From CADEFQ01 sp035342635 (GTDB lineage Bacteria; Pseudomonadota; Gammaproteobacteria; Steroidobacterales; Steroidobacteraceae), in assembly GCA_035342635.1 (NCBI GenBank), contig DAOQXO010000037.1:1-21175 (forward strand): DNA of 21,175 nucleotides. Direction: 5' to 3'. The stretch's first letter is position 1. The number at the start of each line of letters is the position of its first letter. The translations under genes were made by a program, and so were the position numbers. The notes below the pieces were generated by a model. It had not been told where the DNA came from. It searched no databases and saw only the letters and a program-made list of their open reading frames with translations. This document shows positions 6,302-13,481 of the stretch, in pieces.

Positions 6302-7627
6302 ATGCCCCCTGCTACCCGAACACCCCGCGTGGGTTTCGTCAGCCTCGGCTGCCCGAAGGCCCTGGTCGACTCCGAGCGCATCCTGACCCACCTGCGGGCC
6401 GAGGGTTACTCGATCGCGCCCAGCTATGACGATGCCGACGTGGTGGTCGTCAATACCTGCGGCTTCATCGATGCCGCGATCGATGAATCGCTCGACGCCA
6501 TCGGCGAAGCGATCGAACAGAACGGGCGCGTAATCGTCACCGGCTGCCTGGGTACCCGCCCCGAGCGCATCCTCGAACGCCATCCGCGGGTGCTGAAGGT
6601 CACCGGGGCGCACGCCTACGAGGACGTGATCGGTGCCGTGCACGAGCACCTGCCGCCGCAGCACGACCCGTTCCTCGACCTGGTGCCGCCGCAGGGCATC
6701 AAGCTGACACCGCGGCACTACGCGTACATGAAGATCGCCGAGGGCTGCAACCACAAGTGCAGCTTCTGCATCATCCCGTCGATGCGCGGCCGGCTCGCGA
6801 GCCGACCCATCGACGAAGTGCTGCGCGAGGGCGAACAGCTGGTGCGCGCGGGGGTGAAGGAACTGCTGGTCATCTCGCAGGACACGAGCGCATACGGTGC
6901 CGACCTCCGCTACGCGCCGCGCGAATGGCGCGGCCAGGCCTACGAGACGCGCTTCCTGGATCTCGCGCGCGGCCTCGGCGAGCTCGGTGCCTGGGTGCGC
7001 CTGCACTACGTCTATCCCTACGGCCACGTCGACGCGGTGATCCCGCTGATGGCCGAAGGCAAGGTGCTGCCCTACCTCGACGTGCCGTTCCAGCACGGCA
7101 GCCCCACGGTGCTGAAGCGCATGAAACGGCCGGCGCACGCCGAGGACACGCTGGCGCGCATCCACGCCTGGCGCAGGATCTGCCCGGAGCTCGTGATCCG
7201 CAGCACCTTCATTGCGGGCTTTCCCGGCGAGACCGAGGCCGAGTTCGCCGAACTGCTGGACTGGCTCGACGAGGCGCAGCTCGATCGCGTCGGCTGCTTC
7301 ACCTACTCGCCGGTCGACGGCGCCGCCGCCAACGCACTGCCCGGTCAGGTGCCCGAGGAGATCAAGCTCGAACGCCAGGCACGCTTCATGGAGCGCGCGC
7401 AGGCGATCAGCGCGTCGCGGCTCGCGCGGCGCATCGGCGCGCGCATGCGCGTGCTCGTGGATCGCATCGACAGGGAGATCGCCATCGCGCGCGGGCCGGG
7501 AGACGCGCCCGAGATCGACGGAGTGGTGCGGATCAGGCGGGGCGGCAAACTCAAGGTCGGCGAGTTTGCCGATGTCGAGATCACCGGGGCAGCAGCTTAC
7601 GATCTCGAAGCGCGCGTCGCGCCCTGA
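6302..7627 (+). CDS. rimO: ribosomal protein S12 methylthiotransferase RimO
   Basis: This 441-residue enzyme is a radical-SAM methylthiotransferase that adds a methylthio group to an aspartate of ribosomal protein S12. The N-terminal UPF0004 domain supplies the auxiliary 4Fe-4S cluster through C17 (SLGCPKALVDSE), C53 (VNTCGF) and C82 (TGCLG). The radical-SAM cluster motif is CNHKCSFC (C149, C153, C156), followed by the IIPSMRGRLASRP signature. SLGCPKALVDSE and PSMRGR distinguish RimO from the tRNA enzyme MiaB. A C-terminal TRAM domain follows from about residue 375. Length matches the family. The ATG at 6302 lacks a Shine-Dalgarno sequence. The 3' end overlaps the convergent small basic-protein gene by 47 bp. 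Confidence 0.97.
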   Translation: MPPATRTPRVGFVSLGCPKALVDSERILTHLRAEGYSIAPSYDDADVVVVNTCGFIDAAIDESLDAIGEAIEQNGRVIVTGCLGTRPERILERHPRVLKVTGAHAYEDVIGAVHEHLPPQHDPFLDLVPPQGIKLTPRHYAYMKIAEGCNHKCSFCIIPSMRGRLASRPIDEVLREGEQLVRAGVKELLVISQDTSAYGADLRYAPREWRGQAYETRFLDLARGLGELGAWVRLHYVYPYGHVDAVIPLMAEGKVLPYLDVPFQHGSPTVLKRMKRPAHAEDTLARIHAWRRICPELVIRSTFIAGFPGETEAEFAELLDWLDEAQLDRVGCFTYSPVDGAAANALPGQVPEEIKLERQARFMERAQAISASRLARRIGARMRVLVDRIDREIAIARGPGDAPEIDGVVRIRRGGKLKVGEFADVEITGAAAYDLEARVAP

Positions 7628-7841
7628 ACAGCAGCCGGGTCCCGATCAGCGCATAACCGGCAACCTTCGCCTTGTGCACGATCGCAAGCCGACGCGCGAG
7701 CGACGCCCCGGCGAGCACCCAGGTAATGCCCTTGGCGGCCTGCAGCGTATCGAGCGAGGCGCGCAGCGTCCTGCGCTGCAGCTCCGCCTCGACCTCAAGC
7801 AGTTTCGCGCGTTCTTCGAGGTTCAAGGGCGTCGCTGTCAC
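7581..7841 (-). CDS. small basic YqjK-like protein, 86 aa
   Basis: This is the last gene of the DUF883/YqjE cluster. The protein has a heptad-like helical start (LNLEERAKLLEVEAELQRR), then a weakly hydrophobic middle (GITWVLAGASLARRL and AKVAGYALIGTRLLF) and a very basic tail. Position, size and composition are like E. coli YqjK, which follows yqjD and yqjE, but direct similarity is not certain. The start is a GTG at 7841 with a GAGG about nine bases upstream; it overlaps the YqjE-like gene by 47 bp. The 3' end overlaps rimO by 47 bp on the other strand. Function is unknown. Confidence 0.65.
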   Translation of the reverse strand: MTATPLNLEERAKLLEVEAELQRRTLRASLDTLQAAKGITWVLAGASLARRLAIVHKAKVAGYALIGTRLLFRARRALRDRKLLPR

Positions 7842-8190
7842 GTTTCAGGGCCTCGATCAATTGCCCGAACAGATGGTCACGTCGCTGCAGGCCGCGCCAG
7901 AAGAGCAGGCCGCACGCGACGGCGACCAGCGCCAGTACACCGGTCAGCACGCCGAGCACGATGAAGCGGGTCTGCGGCTCGAACGCGAGTGCAACCCACA
8001 GGATGCAGGCGAACGCGGCCAGCGCCGCGCTCGTCCCGCAGGTCACCGCGAGCGCCAGCTGGCGCGCGATCGCCTGCTTCTCGCGCTGCAGGTCGACGCT
8101 CAGTATCTCGAGCCGGGTCTGCGCGATGCGCAGGCCCTGCGCGCCGAGGCTGAGCGCCTCCTCCAGCACCCGTTGCGTCGGCGATGCCAC
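7795..8190 (-). CDS. YqjE-like phage-holin-fold membrane protein
   Basis: This 131-residue protein has two strong membrane helices (about residues 45-70 and 76-101), preceded by an amphipathic helix (LRIAQTRLEILSVDLQREKQAI) and followed by a charged C-terminal helix. This is the layout of the Phage_holin_3_6/YqjE family, which despite the name is usually chromosomal. The start is a GTG at 8190, three bases after the stop of the DUF883 gene, with no Shine-Dalgarno sequence, so translational coupling is likely. In enterobacteria yqjD-yqjE-yqjK form one operon, and the same order appears here. Confidence 0.82.
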   Translation of the reverse strand: MASPTQRVLEEALSLGAQGLRIAQTRLEILSVDLQREKQAIARQLALAVTCGTSAALAAFACILWVALAFEPQTRFIVLGVLTGVLALVAVACGLLFWRGLQRRDHLFGQLIEALKRDSDALEPRRTRETA

Positions 8191-8193
8191 GAC

Positions 8194-8514
8194 TCAGCGG
8201 CGGCGCGACAGCAGTGCGCCGATGATCACGCCGGCGGCGGCGGCAATCGCCACCGACGCCCACGGATTGTCCCGCACGTACTCGTCGGCGGTCGCGGCCG
8301 CCTCCTCGGTGAGCTGGCGCGCATCGCTCTCGAGCGACGAGAGGCGCTTGCGCGCACTCGTCACCGTGGCCTCGACACGTTCACGCAGACGCTCCGCGGC
8401 TTCCCCCGTCTGCCCGCGCAGCGATTGCAGCATGTCTTCGGCCTGCGCGATCAGATCGCGCAGATCATCGCCGGCCGCGCTGTCGTTGGCGGCATCGCCC
8501 TCGCGCGTGTTCAT
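8194..8514 (-). CDS. DUF883 / ElaB-YqjD-like membrane-anchored protein
   Basis: This 106-residue protein has a long charged, coiled-coil-like N-terminal part (DDLRDLIAQAEDMLQSL through SLESDARQLTEEAAATADEY). It ends with the family signature DNPWASVAIAAAAGVIIGALL, a glycine-rich C-terminal membrane anchor, and three arginines. E. coli YqjD of this family is an inner-membrane protein reported to bind ribosomes in stationary phase; whether that holds here is unknown. The ATG at 8514 overlaps the lipoprotein stop codon (ATGA), which fixes the start. A longer upstream reading in the same frame is a shadow of the lipoprotein gene. Confidence 0.9.
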   Translation of the reverse strand: MNTREGDAANDSAAGDDLRDLIAQAEDMLQSLRGQTGEAAERLRERVEATVTSARKRLSSLESDARQLTEEAAATADEYVRDNPWASVAIAAAAGVIIGALLSRRR

Positions 8515-9116
8515 GACGCGGCGGGGGCGAGGCCGAGCAACCCGAGCACCTCGTTGCCCTTGTCCTTCACGGCCTGCGCCTTGGCAGCCGCATCGACTGC
8601 GTTGCCGGCATTGAACGCATCGTTGGCTTCCGCCCACGTCGTCGTCATCCAGTCGAGGCCGGACTTCGCGCTGTCGAACGCCTCCTGCGAGACGTTGCGC
8701 GGCAGCCGGCGCGCCTTGCCGAGGATATCGACCCGGCTCTGTATGGCTTCGACCATCTTCGGCAGGTCGGCGGCGTAGACACTCCACTGTTCCCGCGCGG
8801 CCGCATTGGCCGCTTCCCATTCCGCCTTCTTCGCGTCGGTGGCGTCGCGCAGCGCGGCGATGCGGCTCGACAGGTCGGGCGCGGCGGCGACCACGGCCTT
8901 GAAGTCGCCCTTGGCCAGGCTGTCCTTCAGGCTCGCGAGGGTCGAATCGACGGCCGACAGGTCATCAGGCAGCAGGCGCGCCGCGTCGTCGCGGAACGCG
9001 GCCAGCGCCGTCTCGGCATCCGCGACCGCCTTGGTCGCGGGGCCCTTCTGGTTCGCGCAGGCGGCAGCCAGCACGAGCACCGCCATCGCGGTGATCCAAG
9101 TGGTTCGCTTCAACAT
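8511..9116 (-). CDS. predicted helical lipoprotein, 201 aa
   Basis: The protein begins with a lipoprotein signal (MLKRTTWITAMAVLVLAAAC), with the lipidated cysteine at residue 20 followed by ANQK. The absence of Asp at +2 predicts outer-membrane sorting. The mature part is almost entirely alpha-helical and rich in Ala, Asp and Lys, with a long heptad-like stretch, so a helical bundle is expected. No enzyme motif is visible. A good ribosome-binding site (AGGAG seven bases before the ATG) supports the start. It lies between a LysM gene and a DUF883 gene and overlaps the latter, so it probably belongs to the same envelope operon. Function is not known. Confidence 0.82.
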   Translation of the reverse strand: MLKRTTWITAMAVLVLAAACANQKGPATKAVADAETALAAFRDDAARLLPDDLSAVDSTLASLKDSLAKGDFKAVVAAAPDLSSRIAALRDATDAKKAEWEAANAAAREQWSVYAADLPKMVEAIQSRVDILGKARRLPRNVSQEAFDSAKSGLDWMTTTWAEANDAFNAGNAVDAAAKAQAVKDKGNEVLGLLGLAPAAS

Positions 9117-9135
9117 GATTTACTCCTGGAATGTG

Positions 9136-9357
9136 TCAGGGAATGCGCAGGCGCTGCCCAGGCTTGATCCGGTTCGGATCGGACAGGATGTCGCGATTGG
9201 CCTCGAAGATCTTCGGGTACAGCATCGCATCGCCGTAGTACTCCCGCGCGATCTTCGACAGTGTGTCGCCCTTCTGCACAACGTAGTGCTGCGTGTATGG
9301 GTTCTCCGCAGCGGCTTTGGTCGGGTCGGCGACCTCCGGCTTCTCCTCGCTCGCCAT
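9136..9357 (-). CDS. small LysM-domain protein, 73 aa
   Basis: This is a single LysM domain (about residues 24-73) with little else: HYVVQKGDTLSKIAREYYGD opens the fold and NRIKPGQRLRIP closes it. LysM binds GlcNAc-containing polymers such as peptidoglycan. There is no signal peptide, so it is either cytoplasmic like E. coli Kbp (YgaU) or exported by another route. It lacks the N-terminal BON domain of Kbp. A strong GGAGG lies six bases before the ATG. It is 46 bp downstream of glmS and 19 bp upstream of the lipoprotein gene. Confidence 0.88.
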   Translation of the reverse strand: MASEEKPEVADPTKAAAENPYTQHYVVQKGDTLSKIAREYYGDAMLYPKIFEANRDILSDPNRIKPGQRLRIP

Positions 9358-9374
9358 GGCATTCCTCCAGCCAG

Positions 9375-9388
9375 GGGCCCGCAGGCCC
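9375..9388. terminator. weak hairpin after glmS
   Basis: GGGCC and GGCCC flank a four-base loop, 15 bases after the glmS stop. No T run follows in the glmS direction, and the LysM ribosome-binding site lies just beyond it, so it may only attenuate, or do nothing. Confidence 0.2.
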
Positions 9389-9403
9389 GGGGGAACGCCG
9401 AGG

Positions 9404-11239
9404 TTACTCGACCGTGACGCTTTTCGCGAGATTGCGGGGCTGGTCGACGTCGGTGCCCTTCAGGACCGCCACATGGTAGGCGAGCAGCTGCAGCGGAATC
9501 GTGTAGACGGCCGGCGCCTGGAAGTAGCTGACATGCTTGGGCATCTGGATCACGGTGACGCCGTCCGAGGGCTCGAAGCCGGCTTCGGGGTCGGCGAACA
9601 CGTAGAGCTCCCCGCCCCGGGCCCGCACCTCCATCAGGTTCGACTTGAGCTTCTCGAGCAGGTCGTTGTTCGGCGCCACGGTGATCACCGGCATGTCGGC
9701 GTCGACGAGCGCGAGCGGCCCGTGCTTCAGCTCGCCGGCCGGATACGCCTCGGCGTGGATGTAGGAGATTTCCTTCAGCTTGAGCGCGCCTTCCATTGCG
9801 ATTGGATGCAGTGCACCACGGCCGAGGAACAGCGCGTGGTTCTTGTCGGCGAAGCGCTCGGCGAGTTGGTGGATCACCGGGTCGAGCGTCAGCGTCTTCT
9901 CGATCAGGCCTGGGATCTCGATCAGCCGCGCGATGAGGCCGCGCTCGCGCTCGGCATCACCGGCATGGTACTTGCTGAGCGCGACGACCAGCATCGACAA
10001 CGCCATCAGCTGGGTCGTGAATGCCTTGGTCGACGCCACTCCGATCTCGGGGCCGGCGCGCGTCAGCATCACGAGGTCCGATTCGCGCACCAGCGAACTC
10101 TCGGGCTGGTTGCAGATCGCGAGCGATGCGAGATAGCCCGCCTGCTTCGCGAGGCGCAACGCCGCCAGCGTATCGGCCGTCTCGCCCGACTGCGAAATCG
10201 TCACGAACAGCGAATTCCTGAGCACGACGGGATTGCGATAGCGGTACTCGCTCGCGATCTCGACCGAACAGGGCAGCTTGCAGATCTGCTCGATGAAATA
10301 ACGGGCGACCGCGCCGGCGTGGTAGCTCGTGCCGCAGGCGACAATGTGCACATGCTCGGTGCGCCGGAAGATCTCGCTTGCGGCCGGGCCGAACGCCGCA
10401 TCGAGCAAGCGGCCATTGGCGACGCGCTCCTGCAGCGTGTTGGCGAGCGCGCGCGGCTGCTCGTGGATTTCCTTGAGCATGAAGTGACGGTACGGGCCCT
10501 TCTCCGCGGCGTCGGCTGACAGCTCGCTTTCGTGCACCGCGCGTTCGACCAGATTGCCCTCGCGGTCGATGATGCGCACGCTCGTGAGTCCCACCTCGGC
10601 GACGTCACCTTCCTCCATGAACACGAACCGGCGGGTCACCGGCAGCAGCGCCGCGACATCGGAGGCGACGAAGTTCTCGCCGACGCCGATGCCGATGACG
10701 ACCGGGCAGCCCTCGCGCGCGAGGATCACGCGATCGGGCGCCGCGGCACTCACCACCGCCAGCGCGTAGGCGCCCTCGAGTTCGGCGACCGTGGCACGCA
10801 CGGCCTTGAACAGATCGCCGAGGCTCGCGAGGTGGTGATGGATGCGGTGCGCGATCACCTCGGTGTCGGTCTCCGAGGTGAATTCGTAGCCGAGCCGCTG
10901 CAGGTCGGCGCGCAGTTCCTCGTGGTTCTCGATGATGCCGTTGTGCACGATCGCGAGCCCGTCGCGCGACAGGTGCGGATGCGCGTTGCGCTCGCTCGGC
11001 ACGCCGTGCGTCGCCCAGCGCGTGTGGGCGATGCCGACCCGGCCCGCGACCGGCTGCTGATCGATCGCCTGCTCGAGCGCCTTGACCTTGCCCACCGTGC
11101 GCACCCGGGCGAGGTGCTGCCCGGCGTCGAGCACCGCGAGGCCGGCGGAGTCATAGCCCCGGTATTCGAGGCGACGCAGGCCCTCCAGCAGGATCGGCAC
11201 GATATTGCGTTCGGCTACGGCTCCGACGATTCCACACAT
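9404..11239 (-). CDS. glmS: glutamine-fructose-6-phosphate aminotransferase (GlmS)
   Basis: This 611-residue enzyme makes glucosamine-6-phosphate from fructose-6-phosphate and glutamine, the first step to UDP-GlcNAc. The N-terminal glutaminase domain starts MCGIVGAVAERN, where the Cys after the initiator Met is the nucleophile, and contains EYRGYDSAG and HTRWATHG. Two SIS sugar-isomerase domains follow (CGTSYHAGAVARYFIE; TISQSGETADTLAALR; GRGALHPIAMEGALKLKEISY). The C-terminus QPRNLAKSVTVE carries the lysine (K606) that forms the Schiff base with the sugar. Full length for the family. The 90 bp upstream shared with divergent tnaA shows no glmS ribozyme, which is expected outside Firmicutes. 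Confidence 0.98.
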   Translation of the reverse strand: MCGIVGAVAERNIVPILLEGLRRLEYRGYDSAGLAVLDAGQHLARVRTVGKVKALEQAIDQQPVAGRVGIAHTRWATHGVPSERNAHPHLSRDGLAIVHNGIIENHEELRADLQRLGYEFTSETDTEVIAHRIHHHLASLGDLFKAVRATVAELEGAYALAVVSAAAPDRVILAREGCPVVIGIGVGENFVASDVAALLPVTRRFVFMEEGDVAEVGLTSVRIIDREGNLVERAVHESELSADAAEKGPYRHFMLKEIHEQPRALANTLQERVANGRLLDAAFGPAASEIFRRTEHVHIVACGTSYHAGAVARYFIEQICKLPCSVEIASEYRYRNPVVLRNSLFVTISQSGETADTLAALRLAKQAGYLASLAICNQPESSLVRESDLVMLTRAGPEIGVASTKAFTTQLMALSMLVVALSKYHAGDAERERGLIARLIEIPGLIEKTLTLDPVIHQLAERFADKNHALFLGRGALHPIAMEGALKLKEISYIHAEAYPAGELKHGPLALVDADMPVITVAPNNDLLEKLKSNLMEVRARGGELYVFADPEAGFEPSDGVTVIQMPKHVSYFQAPAVYTIPLQLLAYHVAVLKGTDVDQPRNLAKSVTVE

Positions 11240-11329
11240 GGCGCTCTGGCACTCCGGTCAGGATCCGCTATTTTGCCTGATTGCCAACCCCCCTGCTGTG
11301 GCACGCTACACAACCTTGGGGGTACTGCC

Positions 11330-12697
11330 ATGAAGACGATAATCGAGCCCTTCCGGATGAAGGTGGTGGAACCGATCCGCCTGACGACGCGGGCCGATCG
11401 CAAGGAGCTGCTCGCCGGGGTGCATTACAACCTGTTCGGCCTGCATTCCGACGACGTGCTGGTCGACCTGCTGACCGATTCCGGCACCGGCGCGATGAGC
11501 GCCGCCCAGTGGAGCGCGCTGATGCGCGGCGACGAGTCCTATGCGGGCTCGCCGTCGTTTTACAGATTCCAGAGCGCCGTCCAGGACCTGATGCCTTTCC
11601 GGCACATCATCCCGACCCACCAGGGCCGCGCCGCCGAGGCGATCCTGTTCTCGATCTTGGGCGGCGCCGGGCGCGTGATTCCCTCCAACACGCACTTCGA
11701 CACGACCCGCGGAAATATCGAGGCGAGCGGCGCCGAGGCGCTCGACCTGCCGTGCCCCGAGGCGGCCGACTTCGCGAGCACCTCGCCCTTCAAGGGCAAT
11801 ATGGACACCGTGGCGCTCGCGCAGCTGCTCGGGGAGCGCGCCGCGGACGTACCCTGCGTGATGCTCACCCTCACCAATAATGCCGGCGGCGGCCAGCCCG
11901 TGTCGCTCGCGAACGTGCGGGCGGTGCACGAACTCGCACGCAGGCATGGCAAGCCACTGTTCATCGACGGTTGTCGCTTCGCCGAGAATGCCTGGTTCGT
12001 CAAGCAGCGCGAAGTCGGCCAGCAGGATCGCGGCGTGCGCGAGATCGTGCGCGAGACGTTCTCGCTCGCCGACGGCATGACGATGAGCGCCAAGAAGGAC
12101 GGCCTTGCGAACATCGGCGGCTGGCTCGCGCTGAACGACGACGAGCTCGCGCTCGCCGCGCGCAACCGCCTGATCCTCACCGAGGGTTTCCCGACCTACG
12201 GCGGGCTCGCGGGGCGCGATCTCGAGGCGATCGCCGCCGGCCTCGCCGAAGTCACCGACGAGGAATACCTGCGTTACCGCGTGCGCTGCAATGAGTACAT
12301 CGGCGAGCGACTGCTGTCGCTCGGCGTGCCGATCGTGCAACCGGTCGGCGGGCATGCGGTGTTCGTCGATGCACGCGGCTTCCTGCCGCACATCGCGCCG
12401 CTCGAATATCCGGGCCAGGCGCTCGCGGTCGCACTCTATGAAGTCGGCGGCGTGCGCGCCTGCGAGATCGGCAGCGTGATGTTCGGGCGCCGGCCCGACG
12501 GCAGCGAGCGGCCCGCGCGCTATGAACTCGTGCGGCTCGCGATTCCGCGGCGCGTCTACACCCAGAGCCATGCCGACTACCTGGTCGAGGTCTTCGAGGA
12601 GATCGCCCGGGACAGCCGCTCGCTGCGCGGCCTGCGCATCGTGCAGGAGCCGCCGATGATGCGGCACTTCACCGCGCGGTTTGCGCCACTGCCGTGA
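11330..12697 (+). CDS. tnaA: tryptophanase (tryptophan indole-lyase)
   Basis: This 455-residue PLP enzyme of the beta-eliminating lyase family splits tryptophan to indole, pyruvate and ammonia. Family motifs are DLLTDSGTGAMS, IPTHQGRAAEAI, FIDGCRFAENAWFVKQRE (D213 and R216 at the PLP ring) and MSAKKD with the PLP lysine at K256. It is tryptophanase rather than tyrosine phenol-lyase: HFDTTRG has Asp124 at the position of E. coli TnaA Asp137, RACEIGS replaces the lyase's Arg-containing segment, and RHFTARF has His446 at the position of TnaA His463. It is slightly shorter than E. coli TnaA (471). The ATG at 11330 has GGGGG six bases upstream. No tnaC leader peptide or tnaB permease is adjacent. 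The last 29 bases overlap modA on the other strand. Confidence 0.93.
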   Translation: MKTIIEPFRMKVVEPIRLTTRADRKELLAGVHYNLFGLHSDDVLVDLLTDSGTGAMSAAQWSALMRGDESYAGSPSFYRFQSAVQDLMPFRHIIPTHQGRAAEAILFSILGGAGRVIPSNTHFDTTRGNIEASGAEALDLPCPEAADFASTSPFKGNMDTVALAQLLGERAADVPCVMLTLTNNAGGGQPVSLANVRAVHELARRHGKPLFIDGCRFAENAWFVKQREVGQQDRGVREIVRETFSLADGMTMSAKKDGLANIGGWLALNDDELALAARNRLILTEGFPTYGGLAGRDLEAIAAGLAEVTDEEYLRYRVRCNEYIGERLLSLGVPIVQPVGGHAVFVDARGFLPHIAPLEYPGQALAVALYEVGGVRACEIGSVMFGRRPDGSERPARYELVRLAIPRRVYTQSHADYLVEVFEEIARDSRSLRGLRIVQEPPMMRHFTARFAPLP

Positions 12698-13451
12698 AAC
12701 CGTATTTCGCCAGCGTGGCGCGCGACTCCGCCTCGCCGAGGTAATCGAGGAAGGCGCGCGCGCCGGCCCGCGCACCGATCGGCAGGGCCGCGGGGTAAGT
12801 GATCGGCGGATGCGTCGACTCGGGGAAGCTGCCGACCAGGCGCACTTTTTTTTCGATCAGCGCATCGGTCGTGTAGACGATACCGAGCGGCGTTTCGCCG
12901 CGCGCGACGAATGCGAGCGCCGCGCGCACGTTATCGGCGTTGGCGAGGCGGTCCGCGACGCTGTCCCATACGCCGAGACTCGTCAGCGCCGCCTGCGCAT
13001 AGCGCCCGGCGGGCACCGATGCCGGATCGGCAACCGCGAGCCGGGCGTTGCCCAGCGCCGCCGCGAGCGCAAAGCCCGGCGTGATATCGAGGGCCAGCTG
13101 GCTGTCTGCAGGCGCGATCAGCACGAGCCGGTTGCCCGCGATGTCGCGACGGCTCCCCCGATCGATCAGCTGGCGGGCGGCGAGGTAGTCCATCCATTCC
13201 TGGTCGGCCGACACGAACACGTCGGCGCGTGCGCCGGCCTCGATCTGACGCGCGAGGGCCGAGCTCGCGCCGAGCGACAGCGTGATCGCGACACCTCTTT
13301 CCTGCCGGTACCGGTCCGCGATGTCCTGCAGCGCGTTGGTCATCGACGCCGCGGCATAGACCGTGAGTTCCCGGGGCGTATCCGCGGCGTGCGAGGCCGC
13401 GAGCGTGAGCGCGGCGAGCGTCAGCAGGCCGCGGCGGGCGATGGCGAACAT
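12669..13451 (-). CDS. modA: molybdate ABC transporter, periplasmic binding protein ModA
   Basis: This 260-residue protein has a signal peptide (MFAIARRGLLTLAALTLAASHA, cleavage near residue 22) and the ModA fold: LTVYAAASMTNALQDIA, LSLGASSALARQIEAGARADVFVSAD and GIVYTTDALIEKKVRLVGSFP are standard segments. The AAS and SSA serines contact the oxyanion in known ModA structures. It binds molybdate or tungstate in the periplasm for ModB/ModC. It starts 30 bp after modC and is the last gene of a modB-modC-modA run. Codons for Glu-Lys-Lys near residue 200 form a run of eight A, odd in such GC-rich DNA, but the frame is intact. The 3' end overlaps tnaA. Confidence 0.95.
   Translation of the reverse strand: MFAIARRGLLTLAALTLAASHAADTPRELTVYAAASMTNALQDIADRYRQERGVAITLSLGASSALARQIEAGARADVFVSADQEWMDYLAARQLIDRGSRRDIAGNRLVLIAPADSQLALDITPGFALAAALGNARLAVADPASVPAGRYAQAALTSLGVWDSVADRLANADNVRAALAFVARGETPLGIVYTTDALIEKKVRLVGSFPESTHPPITYPAALPIGARAGARAFLDYLGEAESRATLAKYGFTAVAQTAR
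12846..12853. repeat. A8/T8 homopolymer inside modA
   Basis: Eight consecutive T on the plus strand (A on the modA coding strand, spanning GAA AAA AAA) are the most striking homopolymer I saw in the window. Such tracts are prone to replication or transcription slippage. Confidence 0.95.
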
Positions 13452-13481
13452 GATGGTCCCGGGGCTGGTTCGGACCGGATA

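Noticed and set aside
11240..11329. Possible sigma-54 promoter (TGGCAC at 11247 and TGGCACG at 11299) and tnaC leader
   Set aside because: Neither TGGCAC is followed by a TTGC-type -12 element at the right distance, and there is no short Trp-containing leader ORF in the 90 bp.
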